From Dipylidium caninum (Eukaryota; Platyhelminthes; Cestoda; Cyclophyllidea; Dipylidiidae), in NCBI GenBank assembly GCA_017562135.1, contig QEYB01001162.1, positions 124,001-188,000 of the forward strand: a DNA stretch of 64,000 bases, read 5' to 3'. Made by a program: the position numbers and the translations under genes. This document shows positions 10,401 through 25,400 of this stretch, piece after piece. The notes below the pieces were generated by a model. That model was not told the DNA's origin and made no database searches. It worked only from the letters and a program-made list of their open reading frames with translations. How positions within the stretch are numbered: the stretch's first letter is position 1; each line of letters opens with the position of its first letter.

Positions 10401-13400
10401 TTGTCCTTTCACTTCGGTGCGGGGAGTCGACTTGACGTAAAGCAATGCAGGCCGCTCACCACGGAGGATGATTTCGTCTCTTTCTTCACCGCCTCGTCGA
10501 CACGCCTTTCCCCCCAGTTGGTGGGGGGGGGGGTTGAGAAACCTCCTTTACTTCCACTATTTGGTAAATAAGAGTGAGGAGGAAAGTGTACTTCGCTCAG
10601 CGTGCGGCGGCCTTCACAGCCATGCACTCCGACACGAAGTCGTATGCGGTACACACAGTGCTACTGATTATTCGCTCGAGTAGTATCGTACACATTGGCC
10701 AACCGCTTTGATGGTTTGACTCGATTGGAGGTTGCCGACGGAAGAAGTTGTGAGTTGACCGTACTCAGGGCAACCTCGTCGTCTCTTCTCCTGAAATCCG
10801 TTCTTCACCCCTCACCCCGCCGGCATACTGAGCCATCGAAGGGGAGAAGGAGACGCCCCAGACACCGAAAGGTGGGACGCCCTCGGGGGGGCGGTGGGTA
10901 GGCGGATGGCGGAGGGCGGAGCGGACACCTCGGTAATTTTGGCCTCGGACGGGGACGCGCCGATCCCCAGCGGTTTCCACCGGCCATGACGACTGGTGCG
11001 CGGCCCCCGCCGTGCCGCGGCGAGGAGTCTGACCACGAGAAACAACCGACTTCCCAAATTGCCAGGCGTCGGTGTCCTTTTTCTCAACGGGCTTGTCACC
11101 GCATCCCGTTGGAAGGCCTAAAAGCCGGTCACTTTGTCGCCTCTTTTTTCCCTCTGCCTTGAAGCACGTTTACGGAGACTCGTTTTCGTCGTCCGGAGTG
11201 ATTGCCAGTTTCCAGCAGACCCTGTGGACCGTGATCCCCGTCTCCAGCGGTGTGGTTCGTCAGAAGTCACTCCGTAAGTCGCATCTCGTCTTCTCCCTCT
11301 TCCTTACCCACGTCTGTTCGTCCCTGCTGCCCAATTTTGGGAAAAATTTCAACTCTTGCAGGGATCTATCTGGAAAATGACCATTTTAACAGTAAATGGG
11401 ACCGTAGAATGAACTCCCAAGCGAGTCGAGCAGCTTCCCTTATAAACTGACAAACGTGAAACCGCATCTTGATCCGACATTCTTGGGTAGGTGCGGACAC
11501 AACTTAAAAAGTGCTGCGTTACCGAGCGAATAAGACCTACGCAGAATGGAGTGAGTTGCGTGGATCCTCCTGGCTTTTTCCCGATCCCAGAGCCCCAACT
11601 TGGGGCACAATTAATCACAAAGTCGAGTTTTTGATTGAGGCGGTGATTGTGTCACTGCTGCGTCAAAATTAGGGGACTTGCGTTGCATAAATCGTGGTCT
11701 CTTCACCATCACAGATATGGCGTTCGGTGGAGATGTGATTCGACTCTTTCATGGCGACGAATGCCTCACAATTCAGTCCAGTGGAGACGCAGAAGAGGGT
11801 CAAATTATCTCCAACGAGACGTCACCTTCTTCCGAGTGAGCATTTGCTACTTATTTGACTTTTCAGTAGCATGTGTTTTTGACTGCCGAATTAAGAGTGA
11901 ACTTTGACGACAAAAAAGGCGGCGAAAATAGGTAATTTACGAGTGCTTTCTGTACTCCGGACAAGCGCTTACTCGCGCGTTTAGTGTCAGGCGTCTAATG
12001 ACTTGTAAATCACTCCTCAGCCGCTTGCCAGTAACACCGGACGTTTCCGTGGCCACAAATAGAATTAATCGAGTCAAAAATAGCCAAAATGGGGAGAAGA
12101 GCCTCCCTTCTCAGTGAAATAGTGATTATTTCGACCACCGTCGGATGGTGAATCTGAAGCCCTTACAATATCCAGGCGGAGGGCTGTGGCGGGCGCCTTC
12201 CCCCGCCAACGCCTTTCTCGTCCTCCCAACCGGCCACTAGGCAAATAGCCTCGTAGAAAGGCTGCAAAAATACAAGTTTCCAAGGGGAAAAAATGACCCT
12301 CAGTGGAGTAGACGCAGCATCCGAGTCTGTGCTCGGATTCCTTGCTTTACGGGCCTCGGCGTCGGCGGGAACCGTGCGGTTCGACGACTTAGCGTCCCGC
12401 ACCCGCCTCTGACCTTCGAGGCTTCGTCGAGGGAACCACTCCTGGCTCCGTGCCTTCCCGATGGCTTAGTTGCCCTGTGCGGAGGTCATACACACCTTCT
12501 AAGGAGGATCCTGTCCAATCGTAGCCCAAACACACAGGATGTTCTGTTTTGTTTTTGCTTCTACTCGGTCGGACAAAACAATTAGTCGCGGAGACGCGGT
12601 TTTTTACATTTTCTTTAACAACCCATTGTGAAATGAGGCGGAATGTGGACAGATTGACGAGGCCGACGCCTCACCGGCCGTTTGCTCTCCCCCTCCTGCC
12701 GCCCAGCTACCACCAGTCGGTGATGTACCAGCTCGGCTCGGTGTCGGGCCACGCGTCGTCGTTGTGGCAGATCGAGCACACGAAGATCAAGTGGTGCGCG
12801 GGTTTCTTCTCGTGGGAGGACGCGGTGCGTCTGCGACACGTCACCACCGGCCGATATTTGGGCATTACACACGCGGCCGCGGGCGGCAGCTCCACAGTGC
12901 CCGGCCAAATCGACGTGGTTCTCCTCTCGCCCTCCGAGTCCGACGACGCCTCCACTGTGTTCTACATCAAACAGACCAAGGTGAGTTGGGCGACGCCCTG
13001 GAGGCGCCGTCTCTCCGACCCGCTGTGGTGCTCAGACGCCACGGAGTGAGGCTTCACCTCCGCCTGGCGTCCGGAAGGGTTTCTCGCTCCACTGGGGGAG
13101 TCGGCCACGTAACTTGGACAGCAACCGACCAATGAGGGCGCGGCGTCGTGCAGGGTGTCCCCTTGCGGCGCCATTCGAGGCCAAAGTGATCACGACAGGC
13201 GGAAATCGTCTCCGCCATGTAGCCTTAAGGAATGCTTGAGCTCCTCCAACTCGACGCGTCCCGTGCGAGCTTCCTAATGCGTTGCACAGCGTGAGGATTG
13301 CGTCGGAGGGAGGTAGGTGACGAGTTGGGCCTCCGGACTCGTGTCACCGCAAATGGACTGTTCTTGGACTTCCACCGATCTCGAAATGCTCCTACGGGCA

Positions 13401-16400
13401 GCTTCCGGGGGTTTTGGTCTTCGTCCCTCCCGTTCGCCTGATTTCCAAGTGTCATTGGCGCCTAATTGGCGACTTTCTCTCATGATTCTCCCTCGCGTGG
13501 AAATACATTTCGCAAGATCCACCGACTCCGGACACGCAGACGCGAAAGTAGGCGAGCACGTTGTAGAACTTGTTGCTCTGACGACTTTTCTCAGCTGGGT
13601 CCGTGACCGACTTCGTCGACTCCCGCCACGGACCGCGGTTGACAAACTGGAAACATCTTGCCTCGTCTCGGTGGGACGAGACTCGTCTCTCCCCCCGGCG
13701 TCACTCGTCCCACGGCAAGGAAGTGGACGTCTCGACGAGGGTTGAGCGGGTTTCGACTGTCTCTCCGAGTCAGGATTTATGGTTGCTGATTCGCCGAAAT
13801 TTGGCGAATTCCAGACGTCGGGGATTTGCGTCCTAACGACTCTTCCCTCTCTCTCTCTCTGTGCCCGCCGATCGTTTTCAGGACGACAAGAAGAAGGTGG
13901 AGATCGACCGGGAGCACGAGGGCATGGGCGAGCCAGACGTGTGTCTGGGCGAGACGCTGATCTACCTGCAACACGCCGCCCTCGGCTGGTGGCTCTCCTA
14001 CGAGTCCTACGAGACGAAGAAGCGCGGCGTTGGTAAGGTGGAGGAGAAGAAGGCGGTGCTCCTTGCGGAGGGCCACATGGACGACGTCTTCAGCTTGGTG
14101 CGGGCGCAGGAGGAGGAGTCCATCTCCGCTGCCGCTATTCGTCGTTCCACCGCCGTCTTCTCCGCCTTCAATCGCGGCCTCGACGCCCTCGCCAGTGGCG
14201 ATGGCCTCGGCGGGGTTGGTGCTGGCGGAGCAGGCGGTGGGGCCGCGTCCACCTCCTCCCCCGCGCCCGGCGGCGAGGGTGTCCCACTGAACTTGGACGA
14301 GGTGAACCAGTGTCTCGAGGATCTGATCGAGTTCTTCGCCCAACCGGAGACCCACGAGGAACACGAGACCAGGCAGTCGAAGCTCGCAGCCCTGGCCAAT
14401 CGACAGGACCTCTTCCAGGTGAGTTGACCTGCCCTTTCGCCCCACGCCCCCCCCCCCGGCTCCTCCTCGCAAAGCGCCATTGTGCGCTGTGAGGAGCGGG
14501 CGGAGGACGGTGGCTCGCCCGCCAGGGAGGAGTGGGGAGTCAACTCGCCGTCTTCACGTCCGACACACGCCCGAGGCGGCACCACGCGGTCTCGGGGCCG
14601 TGCAGGAAGCGGCTCCAGACCCGAGCGAGTTGGATGTCCTGTCCGCAGCATGACCCGACAGGCGTCCTCCTGGGGTTCCGCTCAGAGCGGACTGAAAATG
14701 GTTTTGGGAGGGAGGTTTCCATCGCCTAGTGATCTCCTGCGCCGGCCACTCGGGTCATGTGGACACCACTTGGACGTCTTTTTTGTTTCCCTGCCAACAG
14801 GAGGAAGGGATGATCGGTCTGGTCCTGGAGACCATCGACAAGTTCACCGGGACCTTCCGCAGTCGTCGGGAGTTCGCCCTCGCCGTCGGCGAGGAACGAG
14901 GCAGCCGATTTAGCGACCTTGGCAATTACCTCTACCTCCTGTTGGCCGCCCTGATTCGCGGGAACCGCGAGAACTGCGCCCAGTTCGCGGCGCCGGCACG
15001 TCTCGACTGGCTCTTCAACCGTCTCGAGTTGCAGCAGAGCTTCGCGGAGGGCGTCCTCGACGCGCTGCACTGTGTGCTCACGGACTCGGACGAGGCGCTG
15101 AATGTCATCACCGCGCAGCACATCCACACGCTCATCGGCCTGCTGGACAAACAGGGCCGCGACCCCAGGGTGGGTGCTTTGCCGCCCTCCACCACGGCCC
15201 TTGTCACCGGACCCAGGCATTCAACACTCGACCTGAAGCGATCCAAGCAAACCCTCCGGCTTGTAGACGAGCCCGAGGTTGCGGTTGGGCGATCCTCTCA
15301 CAAAATCCACCAAACTGAGGGGATAAAATACGCGGGGACCACTGCTAACTCATTCTTTAAGGTCGAGAAACCTTCCACATCTACTGCGATTCTGTTGGAG
15401 TCGTATAACGGCCGATGGGGGGAAGGAGGTCCGCCATTGCCACTAGAGACGTTGTTTTGGGCCCCCGACGCCCTTCTGAGGGACGAGTGGACCCGGTGCT
15501 GTGTCCGGACGGCTAGGAGAGGCCTCTGATGACTCCCGCGGGGAAGAAGACCTTTGACACTTTAACTTGTTAAAATGCATTTTTCTCAGGCTAGGCTGAA
15601 CACAGACTAAAGAAAACCTCTCGTTTCACAGCTTCCAGTTGTAGTCTTCCGACCAGTTCAAGCAAATTGCATCAGGCGATGAAGCTTTCATTAAAAGGGA
15701 AATTCGCCCTTTTGGACCAATTGGGTTTTCCCCAGTTGCTGTTCACCTCGCCGGAACGCCGTCCGCCTCCCCGTTGGAGCGCGGGGCAGACACGACCTGA
15801 GTGGTCGCTGTTCCCCACTGTTTTGTCAACGAATCACACTTGTCCTAGCTCACAAGCGCTTCTCGCATTTCCCAGGTCCTCGAGGTGCTGAACTCCATCT
15901 GCATGGGACGGCAGGGCGGAGCAGTGCGTCTCAACCAGGACCTCATCTACGAGAGCCTCCTGCCCGAGCGCGACCTGCTTCTGCAGACCAAACTCGTCGC
16001 CCAGTCGGGCTCCATGCGGCCCAACATCTTCGTCGGCATCAAACCGGTACGCAGAGGCCTCGCTCCCCTCCCCTCCTCACCTCTCACTCTTTTCCCAGCG
16101 CCGTCTGTCTGAACGGCCAGGCAATCGCCGGTTAAAGCTAGTCTTCGTAAATCCCTCGCCCCAGTCAGCTTCCCCACCCGACCGATCGAGAGTCTTTCCT
16201 GGCAGGCCTGTCGCTCGAGTCTCTTCGTTGTCTTGCAGGGCGGCTCCATGTACACCAAGTGGTACTTCGAGGTGTTCATCGACGCGCTGGAGAACGTCAC
16301 CCACCAGCCGCCGGGCATCCGCATTGGCTGGGGCAACACGGACGGCTACACGCCACACCCCGTGGGGGGCCCCGGCTGGGGCGGCATCTGCCTCGGCGAC

Positions 16401-19400
16401 GACTTCTACTCCTTCGCATTCGACGGACAGAACCTCTGGACCGGCGGCAAGGCCAAACAGGCCCTCTTCTCGAGTGTGCTGGCCGAGAAGACCCTGGGCA
16501 GACGGACCAGTGTCGCTCCCCCCGCCGACGCCGCCGCAGCCACCGCCGCCGCCCCCAACGGCAGTGGGAATTTGAAGCGAGGCGATGTGATCGGCTGCCT
16601 CCTCGATCTCACCGGACCGGTCATTCAGTTCAACTTGAACGGAAGTCTGGTCAAGGGCTACTTCCAGGTAGACCGCAACATACTACTGATATGGAATACT
16701 AAGTAGACTTCGGCCACACCTATGGCAAATAAGTAAATAAACTCCTGAAAATGCCTTCAATAAATAAGAAGCGACAATGGCCACACGGATTAGAGTGGGG
16801 TGTTCGAGTTCCCAAGTCCCATCCGCCCAGTGATTAGCGATTACCAGACGCGTGGTCCTAAATACCGTCCCTTCGGTCGGGTGTTCCCAGAACGGCAGGC
16901 AAAAGGAGGAGATGGTGCGTTACTTCGACCCTTTGAGCTGTCTCAGCGGGCACTCGAAGTCTTCCATCTCCGAACAGTGCAAGTGCTATAATTCTACGAA
17001 AAAAGGCGGATCATTCAAGGCACCAAAAGCTTTATTACAAGGCCATCTGCTACACTCGAGAGGCATGAAGAAACTCTAAGCTGTGCCGAAACTGCGCCTC
17101 TGTCGTGAGTATAAAGCAACGGTTATAGATTTTCGCTGTTCCTCTACGCCAAACGGTTAACAAGACGGGCTGCAATTCGGCGGTGTCCAGAAGAAACGGG
17201 TTATCATTCGTCTCTTTTCAACTTGAAGGACTTCAACACCACTGGCCTCTTCTTCCCCTGCGTCAGCATGACCGCCCGAGCGAGCGCCCGATTCGTTTTG
17301 GGCGGCACCCATGGGAAACTGAAGCACGGTCCTCCGGCCGGCTACGCACCGATTATAGACGCCCTGCAACCCTCGCAGCGACTGCGACTGGAGCCCGTCT
17401 TCTCCTTCGGTCGCCTCGACAAGTCGATCTTCTCGGGGCCGCTGGCGTCTCCTCTGCCTTCACAGGACGTTTTCGTACCAGTGCCAATTAACACGGATAA
17501 AGTAAGTGGTTTGGTGCAATCCCACGGCTTTTCTGCCCTTATCTCCCCTCACCTTCGGCGCTTTTTGCGTTTGGAAAGAACGAGCGGATGTGCTGCATGG
17601 AAGCCGATGACTTCCTCCACACTCCACTATCCCATGCCGCAAGAGTGTAGTGGATGTGGTTTATACGAAGAAGAGAGTGAAGTTCTTTTATATTTTGACA
17701 TCGTCACTTTCGATTGGATCAGATGAGAGTCTAAGCCAATCAGAAGTGCTAACCTTTTCGGCGCAATTTTTGGCATAACATTAAACCCGAAAATGAGAAG
17801 ACAGGACATTCCACGATTTTTCTCAATTAACGAAATAAGGTTGCTTCATCGTCGAAACCGGTTTAACTTGTGACACGCACTTGAGAACAGAGGCACGGGG
17901 TTTAGGTACCGTAAAAGTGAACTCAAGCAGTTTCTCCTCGTGTTCATTGGTTGACGCACTGAATTCTGATTGGTAATAGCACTGCGCTCTATTTCACACG
18001 CCTCTCCTCATTTCTTCTTCTCGCCGCAGATCCACCTGCCCAACGTGGTGGAGCGCATTCGAGACAAGTTGGCGGAAAATCTTCACGAGTTGTGGGCGAT
18101 GCGCAAAATCGAGCAGGGGTGGACCTTTGCCGAGGTGATTTTTCTTATTTGCCAACTCACCGGCTGTCGTAATTTGTTTCCTACTTTCCGTCAGTGTTAT
18201 GGCGGGTGTCCACCTTAGCGGAGAAAATGCTGTACACATTGAAGTCTCTTAGTCTCCAACCTTTCCCCTTCCCATTCTCCGAACCACCGTCTTCGGGGGG
18301 AACACGCGATGCGTTGCTCCGCAGTCTGCTTGTTTCCTCGATTGACTTACCGCCTTGACGAAGGCTCATTCTCACCGCATTCCCAAATGTGTTTCGTTAA
18401 ACCTGTGAGGCCCATGTAGCTTTTCGCATTCTTTCTCAGTAGCGCGTTTCTATGCTCCGCGCTCCGGGCACCCTTTGCGCTGAATGCGATATTTTGTGGG
18501 AATCACTCGCAGCGCGTGGGGTGTTTGCTCTTTCCCTGGACTCCTCAAAGATTCTCAAGGGCTTTTTCTGTCCCAATTTTCACATTTGCGCCGCGTTTGC
18601 GAAATCGTAGAGCAGATGAGACAATTACATTGCCTGATGCTCTTTGAAGGCGCTCCATCGAAAACATTGCGGCTTGAGTTGATCCACGGTGTCCTCGAGG
18701 GGAGGTCGGCGGCTTTTGTCACGGTTGGGGCCGCTTCTCAGCCTCAAAGCCAATTTTGTAAGCTCACCACAGTTTGGGACATTGCCGTCAGTCCGTCTGT
18801 AGTTGTTCCTCAGCTACCGTTGTGAAATGGGAAGAAACAGCGAGTCCCCAATTCTCCAGCGGTGTTCGCCGCATCCAAACACCGAAGTAATGGGAGAGTT
18901 AAACGCCCTGACACCACGTGAATCCTAATCGGCAGTCACTGAGGACAAAGATTTAGATGCGAAGCGACTGGCGAAGGACTCTCGACCTCACTGCCGTAGC
19001 TTCTCGCGGAATTTCTCCTCAAAATGGGGGAAAAAGGGCAGTTTGGAGTAGGTATTTCATTACTCGGGCCATCATCACTGCTTTCGCCCTCCCAGCGTCG
19101 CGACGAGGCTCGACGTCGCCATCCGTGTCTTTGCGCGTTCGATAAGCTGCAACAGCAGGAGCGCCAGTACAACGTCATGATGGCGCTGGAGAATCTCAAG
19201 ACCATTTTTGCTCTCCGTTACAACATCGGCTACGAGAGTCTGCCCGAGGGAACGCGCATGAAGACGATCAAATTGGGCGCATCGTGAGTGCCTCCTTCAT
19301 TTCACTTTTCCACTCCCCGGTAATTTTCTCCCTTCCGACAATGGTGACGACAGTGCACTCTTCGGTACGCGTGTCAAAGAGGCCACGGTGGTCTAAACAC

Positions 19401-22400
19401 TCTGTGCAGCCGTGCCATGCTCGCCCGGCAGAAATATGGAGGCTATTTGGGTGATGAGGCCACTACAGTAGGATAATCCCTCACCGTTTCAGTTGTAATG
19501 GTGCAGAATCGTTTCCGTTACGCGTGACAACCCGATTATGTCGAGAAGATGTTTGGATGCCCGTAGAACTTGTTTCATCAACTTCCTCAACATCTGTTGC
19601 TCCTCAACGAAATAACTTTCTACTGCAAAATCATCAGTAGTCATTGTTTTTCACCGCAGGTACACACAGTCGAATGGGTACAGACCACAGCCATTGGACC
19701 TCTCGGCAATTCGTCTCTCCAACCGGCTGGAAACCCTGGTCGATGAGTTGGCCGAAAACACGCACAACATTTGGGCGAAGGATCGCATCCACCAGGGCTG
19801 GACCTACGGCTCCACTGAGGTATCGTAACACCACACGGTTAGACAGTCGCGCTTTCCAGGCGTGGCGTGGATTTCGGCGGTGGACGTCTCTCTCGCTCAT
19901 CCACACGGCACATTGTGGCCTTACACATGTGACAGTTGACAAGGCATTACCGAGAAGTCCGATTGCTGTTTCTCGGCCCCTGCAGCGTCGAAGGGCAATG
20001 TCCTTGCCCATCAGTTAAACGAGCGTGGCGATCAGGTCAAGACTGGCTCAGTCCCAGTGCCACGACGGCCGAAGCCACCGTGCTAACCTACCCACGAGGC
20101 AAAATTCAGTTAATAACATCGCCGCCATTGGCGATGGATAGATTGGGAGAGAGCTGAGGCGACTCCGGGGGGCAGCAGAAGCTCGTCTTTCGCATTAGCT
20201 CTTTTTACGACCTCTCGAATAGCGCTCAACGGTTTTTTACTTCCCTCGCCACTGCGCAGGACAACGTGCAGAAGCGGAGTCCCCACCTGGTGCCCTACTC
20301 GGAGGTGAGCGCGGGCATCAAGAAGATGAACCGGGAGTCGGCCACGGACGCTGTCAAGACCCTCCTCGTCTACGGCTACGTCATCGAGCCCGTCTCCGGC
20401 GAGGCCGAAAAGAGTAGGTGGCCATCCCCGCGCCCCCCCCTTCCCCCCCCCTGTCCCATTCACGGCCCCTTAACCTGTACGTCGTGCTCAAAGCGCGTCT
20501 GTTGAGGGCGCGCGCGCTCCTTGAAATGGGTCCTATTACCAGTTTAGGGCGTGGACGACTTGTTCGTCCGCAGAGCCTGTCTTCTCCGCCCCTCCTGCCA
20601 CGCTCTCGGGTGGTTAAAATGGAAATTCGCTCTTTCGGAAGATCTGCTTGCTTCGTTGGGCTCTGACGGCGAACACTCTGCTCTCGTTGTCGAGGCCTGC
20701 AAGGCTGTCCTCCCTCCCGAAGTTGGTCTCCTTCCCTCTTGCCCGATCCCACTCCTCTGGAACGGTTTAAGGCACTTTGTCGAGAGCTCCACCTTTCGAG
20801 ACGTCAGCATTCAACCTGGGAAGGCCGAGCGGTGGAGAATAAGGCGCGGGGACGGTCGTGGCTCCGCTGGCTGGCCAACACCGCCGTCGTCCTTGGCCAG
20901 CGCGCGAAGAGGCTGCCGATTTCCGGCATTTGTCGGGAGCATGCGACCACCGAAGTAGTCGCACTGTCACGGATCTCTTCGTGCCTCCGCGAGGTCAGAC
21001 GTCTGCGACCTGGTGTCGTTTCACGCCGCACCGTCCGCTGGACGAGGACGGGTGGGGCGCCCGGTGCCCCGACCGTCTCGAGGCAGCGGGGGCGGGTGGA
21101 TTTTAGCGTTCGGCGCAGTCCTTCCGAGTGACTCCTCTCCTTCTTTCAGCAGGTCGGGAGAATCCACTTGATGTGTTGGAGGAGGCGACGATGAACTATC
21201 GCGCGGCTTCGTCCAAAGCCGTCACCCGCGGGAAATGGTGAGTTTCTCCAGTCGGTCGTCCGACGGGCTGCCTCCGCCCGACGCCGCCACCGCCTCCCGA
21301 CTGAGTGGTCTGTTGGTTCAGGTACTACGAGGTGGAACTCCTCACCTACGGGATGGTGCGGGTCGGTTGGGCCACCAAAAACGCGCCCGCCGCCACGACG
21401 ATCGGCATGAGCGGCTCCTCCTACTCCTTCGCCCCCGAACAGGTGGGTCGTCGCCTCCCCCGCGCCCCAACCCGTCTGTCCTCGGCGTCCCCACGGCCCC
21501 GACCCCGCAGCCAGTCGATGTGGACGCCGAAAGGGTGTTTTGGGAGCCTTTTCCTCCTTGAAATTGCCAATTCTCCTCTATTTTCCCAGGCCCGGAAATA
21601 CCACCGCGACGGTCGACCCTACGGGAAACGCTGCGAACCCGGCGACGTCATCGGGTGCATGCTGAACCTCAACGAGAGGTCCATAAGTGCGTCTTTTTCT
21701 CCTCCTCCTCCTCCTCCTCCTCCTGCAAGCTCTCGCCGCGTCTGATGCTCCTTTCCCCTCCCTTTTCCCCACCTTGCAGCCTTCTCCTTCAACGGTGAAA
21801 TCATGATGGACCCGCTGGGTCAAGAGATCGCCTTCAAGGACATCAAAATCAGCGACGGTGAGTGAAACCCCCCCCCTCCTCCTCCTTCTCTCGATTGACT
21901 CCTCGGTTTCGGGGCTTATTTTTGCGTGGAAAGCGCCACTTCCGATTGGGCCGATCTCCTTCCGGCGCCCCTTCCCGACTCGCCGGTCGCAAGAGGCCGA
22001 AGAGCGTCCTCAAATGCCCGAAACACGCATTCACCGGCCGTGTGTGCGTGTGTGTGTGTGTGTGTGTGGAGGGGAAGCGTCTCCTCTTCCCACCTCGGGA
22101 GAAGGCGAGGCGTTTGGCTGGAAACGCTGAAACAGGCGTTGAGTGTGATCAGAAAACAAAAAGCACACTCTTTCGACGCCGCGGTCGGCGGTCTTCCTCG
22201 TGGCGCAACTCCATGTGGAACCAACCTCGAGGATTCATCTCGCAACGCCTCGTTGGTGCCTTCCCAAGCGTGTTGAGCTGCGTTTTAATTCTCTTTGAAG
22301 TGGTAAACAAAAGTTGATGTAAACTGAGTTTTTTTGGCCGGGAAGTAAAATGGCGATGCGGAGCTCTCGTTACGATGCACAACACCCGTTTCGTGGTGTT

Positions 22401-25400
22401 CAACGCGGTGATTAACTTGCGCAATCTCGCCCTCCGCCGTCCAACTCGCTCTGCACGTGGCGAGGCGCCATGGCCTGGCACTGCTGCCTCCGCTCGGCCA
22501 GCCGAGCACATTCAAGCCTCAGCACGACGTATCCACTTGTCGGGAGAGTGGAGGCGGCGGATGAGGCTAATCGGAGGTGTCACGATCAGCCTGTCCGCTT
22601 TCCCAGGACAGGTCGCTGGGGCAGTGGAGAGGTGGAGCAGCGCGGATTCTGTCCTCCCGCCACCAGGAAACGCGGTTTGCGGGAAGGCAGACCCTTTCCA
22701 CTCGAGTTGAGTGGAAGTGAAGCGGTTGGACTCTGAAACAGGCCTCCACCCACGGCCATTCTTCGTCCTGATGGCCTCCATTCCTGGCAGCAGAGCCATG
22801 CCGCACAGGGCGCATGCCACCGCCCCCATCAGCGAGGTGGAGTCGTCGTTTCCCCCGGGACAGCGTCGTCACTCCTGAGTCGCCTGCCTTACTCGTCCGA
22901 GTGGCTCTTTCTGCGTCGTGTGAAGGCCACCGTAGAGCGGAACCGGACTTGCTTGGATTTGTTCGACTCCGCCTGGCCTCGCAGGCGCCATCCCGTCGCC
23001 CGAGGTGGCCAGACGGGTTCACTGACCTTTTTCTCGCCCCTTTATCTAAAGGCTACGTGCCCGCCTTCACCCTCGGCTCGGGTCAGCAGGTTCGCGTCAA
23101 CTTCGGCAACGTCGTTCAAACCCTCAAGTACTTCACCATCTGCGGTCTGCAGGAGGGCTACAGCCCCTTCGCTGTGTGAGTACGCCTTCTGGCGTCCCGG
23201 AGGCGGTCTGCGTACAGGCTTTTTACCTCATCTTCACTTTTCCACCCCGCAGGAACATGTGCCACCCGGTCCCGATGTGGTACAGCAAGGTGGACGCCTC
23301 CCTGTTCAAGGACTTGAAACCCAATCACAGCCGCCTGGAGACCAAGATTTCTGGAGCCTAGTAAGTTTTGCGACCGATGGGGAAAGCGAGAACTGAGGAG
23401 ATTCTCCGGCCTTAAGTCTACTTTTGCTTGAAGCGGATCTCGCTAAAGCGAAAGCTGTTATTTGAGGCCGCCGTGCTGCTCCAAACTCGTAGCTTATGTG
23501 ATTTCTGGTCGTGTGATTTCAGTCCTCCCGTGATTAACATCCTGGCCAAGTCGCCCAGTCCCACCGGTCTGCATCAGATGGAGTATCTGCGCCTGAGTTT
23601 GGGCATTCGCTGCAAACCCAAATTTACCGCGCGGTGAGTTCGCATTCCCCTAATGAATGTGACTTCGAGCGCGTTCTTCCTCGGCTCAGCGTCTGCCATG
23701 CGCCTCGCTGCGGGGTGCTTTCGTCCGCACTTGAGTCCGATTGATTTGCCTTTCTACTGATTACGATTTAAGTAGACGTGATTTTACTTTTTAGTTCACT
23801 GGTGGACCGGAGAGCTCATTTAGACCATTTGAGGAAACAATTCGAACCGGAGGACTTTCACCACCATGGCATGGGCATGGGCGGGCCAGACAACATTGAC
23901 CTCATTTCGCAGGTCCGGTAAACCCCATTATTTCATCTGCGAATCATCAGTTTATTCCGCAAATAGGATAATGCGCTTTCTAGAGATTGTTTGGGTTTTT
24001 TTATCTCCTCCACTGGTCCACTGGCTGCGTAACTTATAACGGAAAGTGTAGTCGACCAAACCGACATTCTCGTGAACGCATTCCTCATTCTGCGTATTTG
24101 TCCATCCGCGATTCTAGGATATCGGAGCCGCAGGCATGGAAGTCCGCGACAGACGGGGCAAAAGGGCTCGTCTGGCTAATGTATTCAGGAAAACCCGTCC
24201 ACGAGATGTCTCGACCGACGTCAACAGTGGATACTCAGGTATCATCCTTACTTTTTTCTCCACATGATGTTACTTAAACCATATTTAGTAGCACCTGCTG
24301 CCCTCCACACCTTAATACAGTTAATCAAATTACCGCATTCGCAGTCTCGAGGTGATCACCCGACTTAATAGGGCCGAAACAGTGAAGGCAGGTTTAAGCC
24401 GCACAATTCAACTTTTTTACCACTTCCTAAGGATTTTGAGACGAGCCATAATTGAAAACATTATTGCATGCGACTAGGAAAACTTGCAGTGTCACATATG
24501 TGTGACGCGGTTACAGGCGCGTCTATCACTCGTATCAGCGTTATATTAGCGAGGCTAAGCAAATGAGTTAGCAACCGACGAGGAGCTTTCCACCGCCAGA
24601 GACGCTTAACGCGTAAAAGAGGATGTTTTTCCACTTTCATTCATTCCTAAAACTACACTCTCTACTGATGGTGGAGCGCTTAACCCCCCAAGTGAATTGA
24701 GTAGCCACTTCCAGGTGCGATAGTTGACGTCGATGCCTACGCGGTTTGTAATGCTCCGCAGGTGCCGGCGGTGTGAGTCTGGTTAGTGGCAGCGCCAGCA
24801 CCTCCGTGGCGCCGGCAGCGAAGAAGGGCGACCCCGCAACCGGCAGCCAGACCTCCGCTGGAGCTCACGAAGGGTCCCCCACCCCGGCGGGCGAGGAATT
24901 CGACCTCCTTTTGGTATGCGATTCTCGTTCCCCCTTTGTCCGGTGAAATTCCTCACACCATCGAGTTGGTTAGGGAAGGTTAAGTTGTCGTTCCTTACCT
25001 GATTTATTTCAAGTAGTTTTTACCTCCTGTTCTCCCCTGTGCGCGCGGTATTTCCACTATGGCAAAGTGCTGACGCCAGATATGTTGAAAATCGCGGTTA
25101 GATGATTCGCTTCCCTTTCTAATTACGTGGAGTTTCTAGAGGACTCTCCAACTTAGCCTTCAGTCCTCGGAGAAAGCAACTTGAAATTGCGGACTTATTC
25201 CTGGCAGCTACTCCCGCATCTGTTAGAACCGTGCAGCAGCAGCACCTTTGGGGAATTACGATTGTCTCTTGGTTGTTCGCTCTGATAGTCACCTTCCGTA
25301 ACACCGCGGTAGCCTTTATAAGCCGACGATTCGCTTTGAGAGCGCCACATCGCAATACAGTCTACTGACTTTTAGTGAGTAGTCGGATTTTTGAATTTTA

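Larger units (their letters stand above)
8541..11164 (+). other. RyR intron 6 (2.6 kb), non-coding
   Basis: Second-longest intron. Open frames up to 233 codons occur on both strands in its GC-rich part (9000-9800), but none resembles a protein and they overlap one another, as expected for GC-rich DNA. It holds an alternating purine-pyrimidine CG/TG tract at about 9371-9406, a 12-bp tandem duplication at about 9645-9668 and a G-run at about 10523-10533. Confidence 0.6.

Noticed and set aside
13777..14472. 231-codon minus-strand open frame
   Set aside because: Exact antisense shadow of RyR exon 10, whose plus-strand reading is clearly conserved.
16239..16706. Alternative frames over exon 13 (147 and 115 codons)
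   Set aside because: Shadow frames of the SPRY1 exon; they give Arg/Pro-rich non-conserved peptides.
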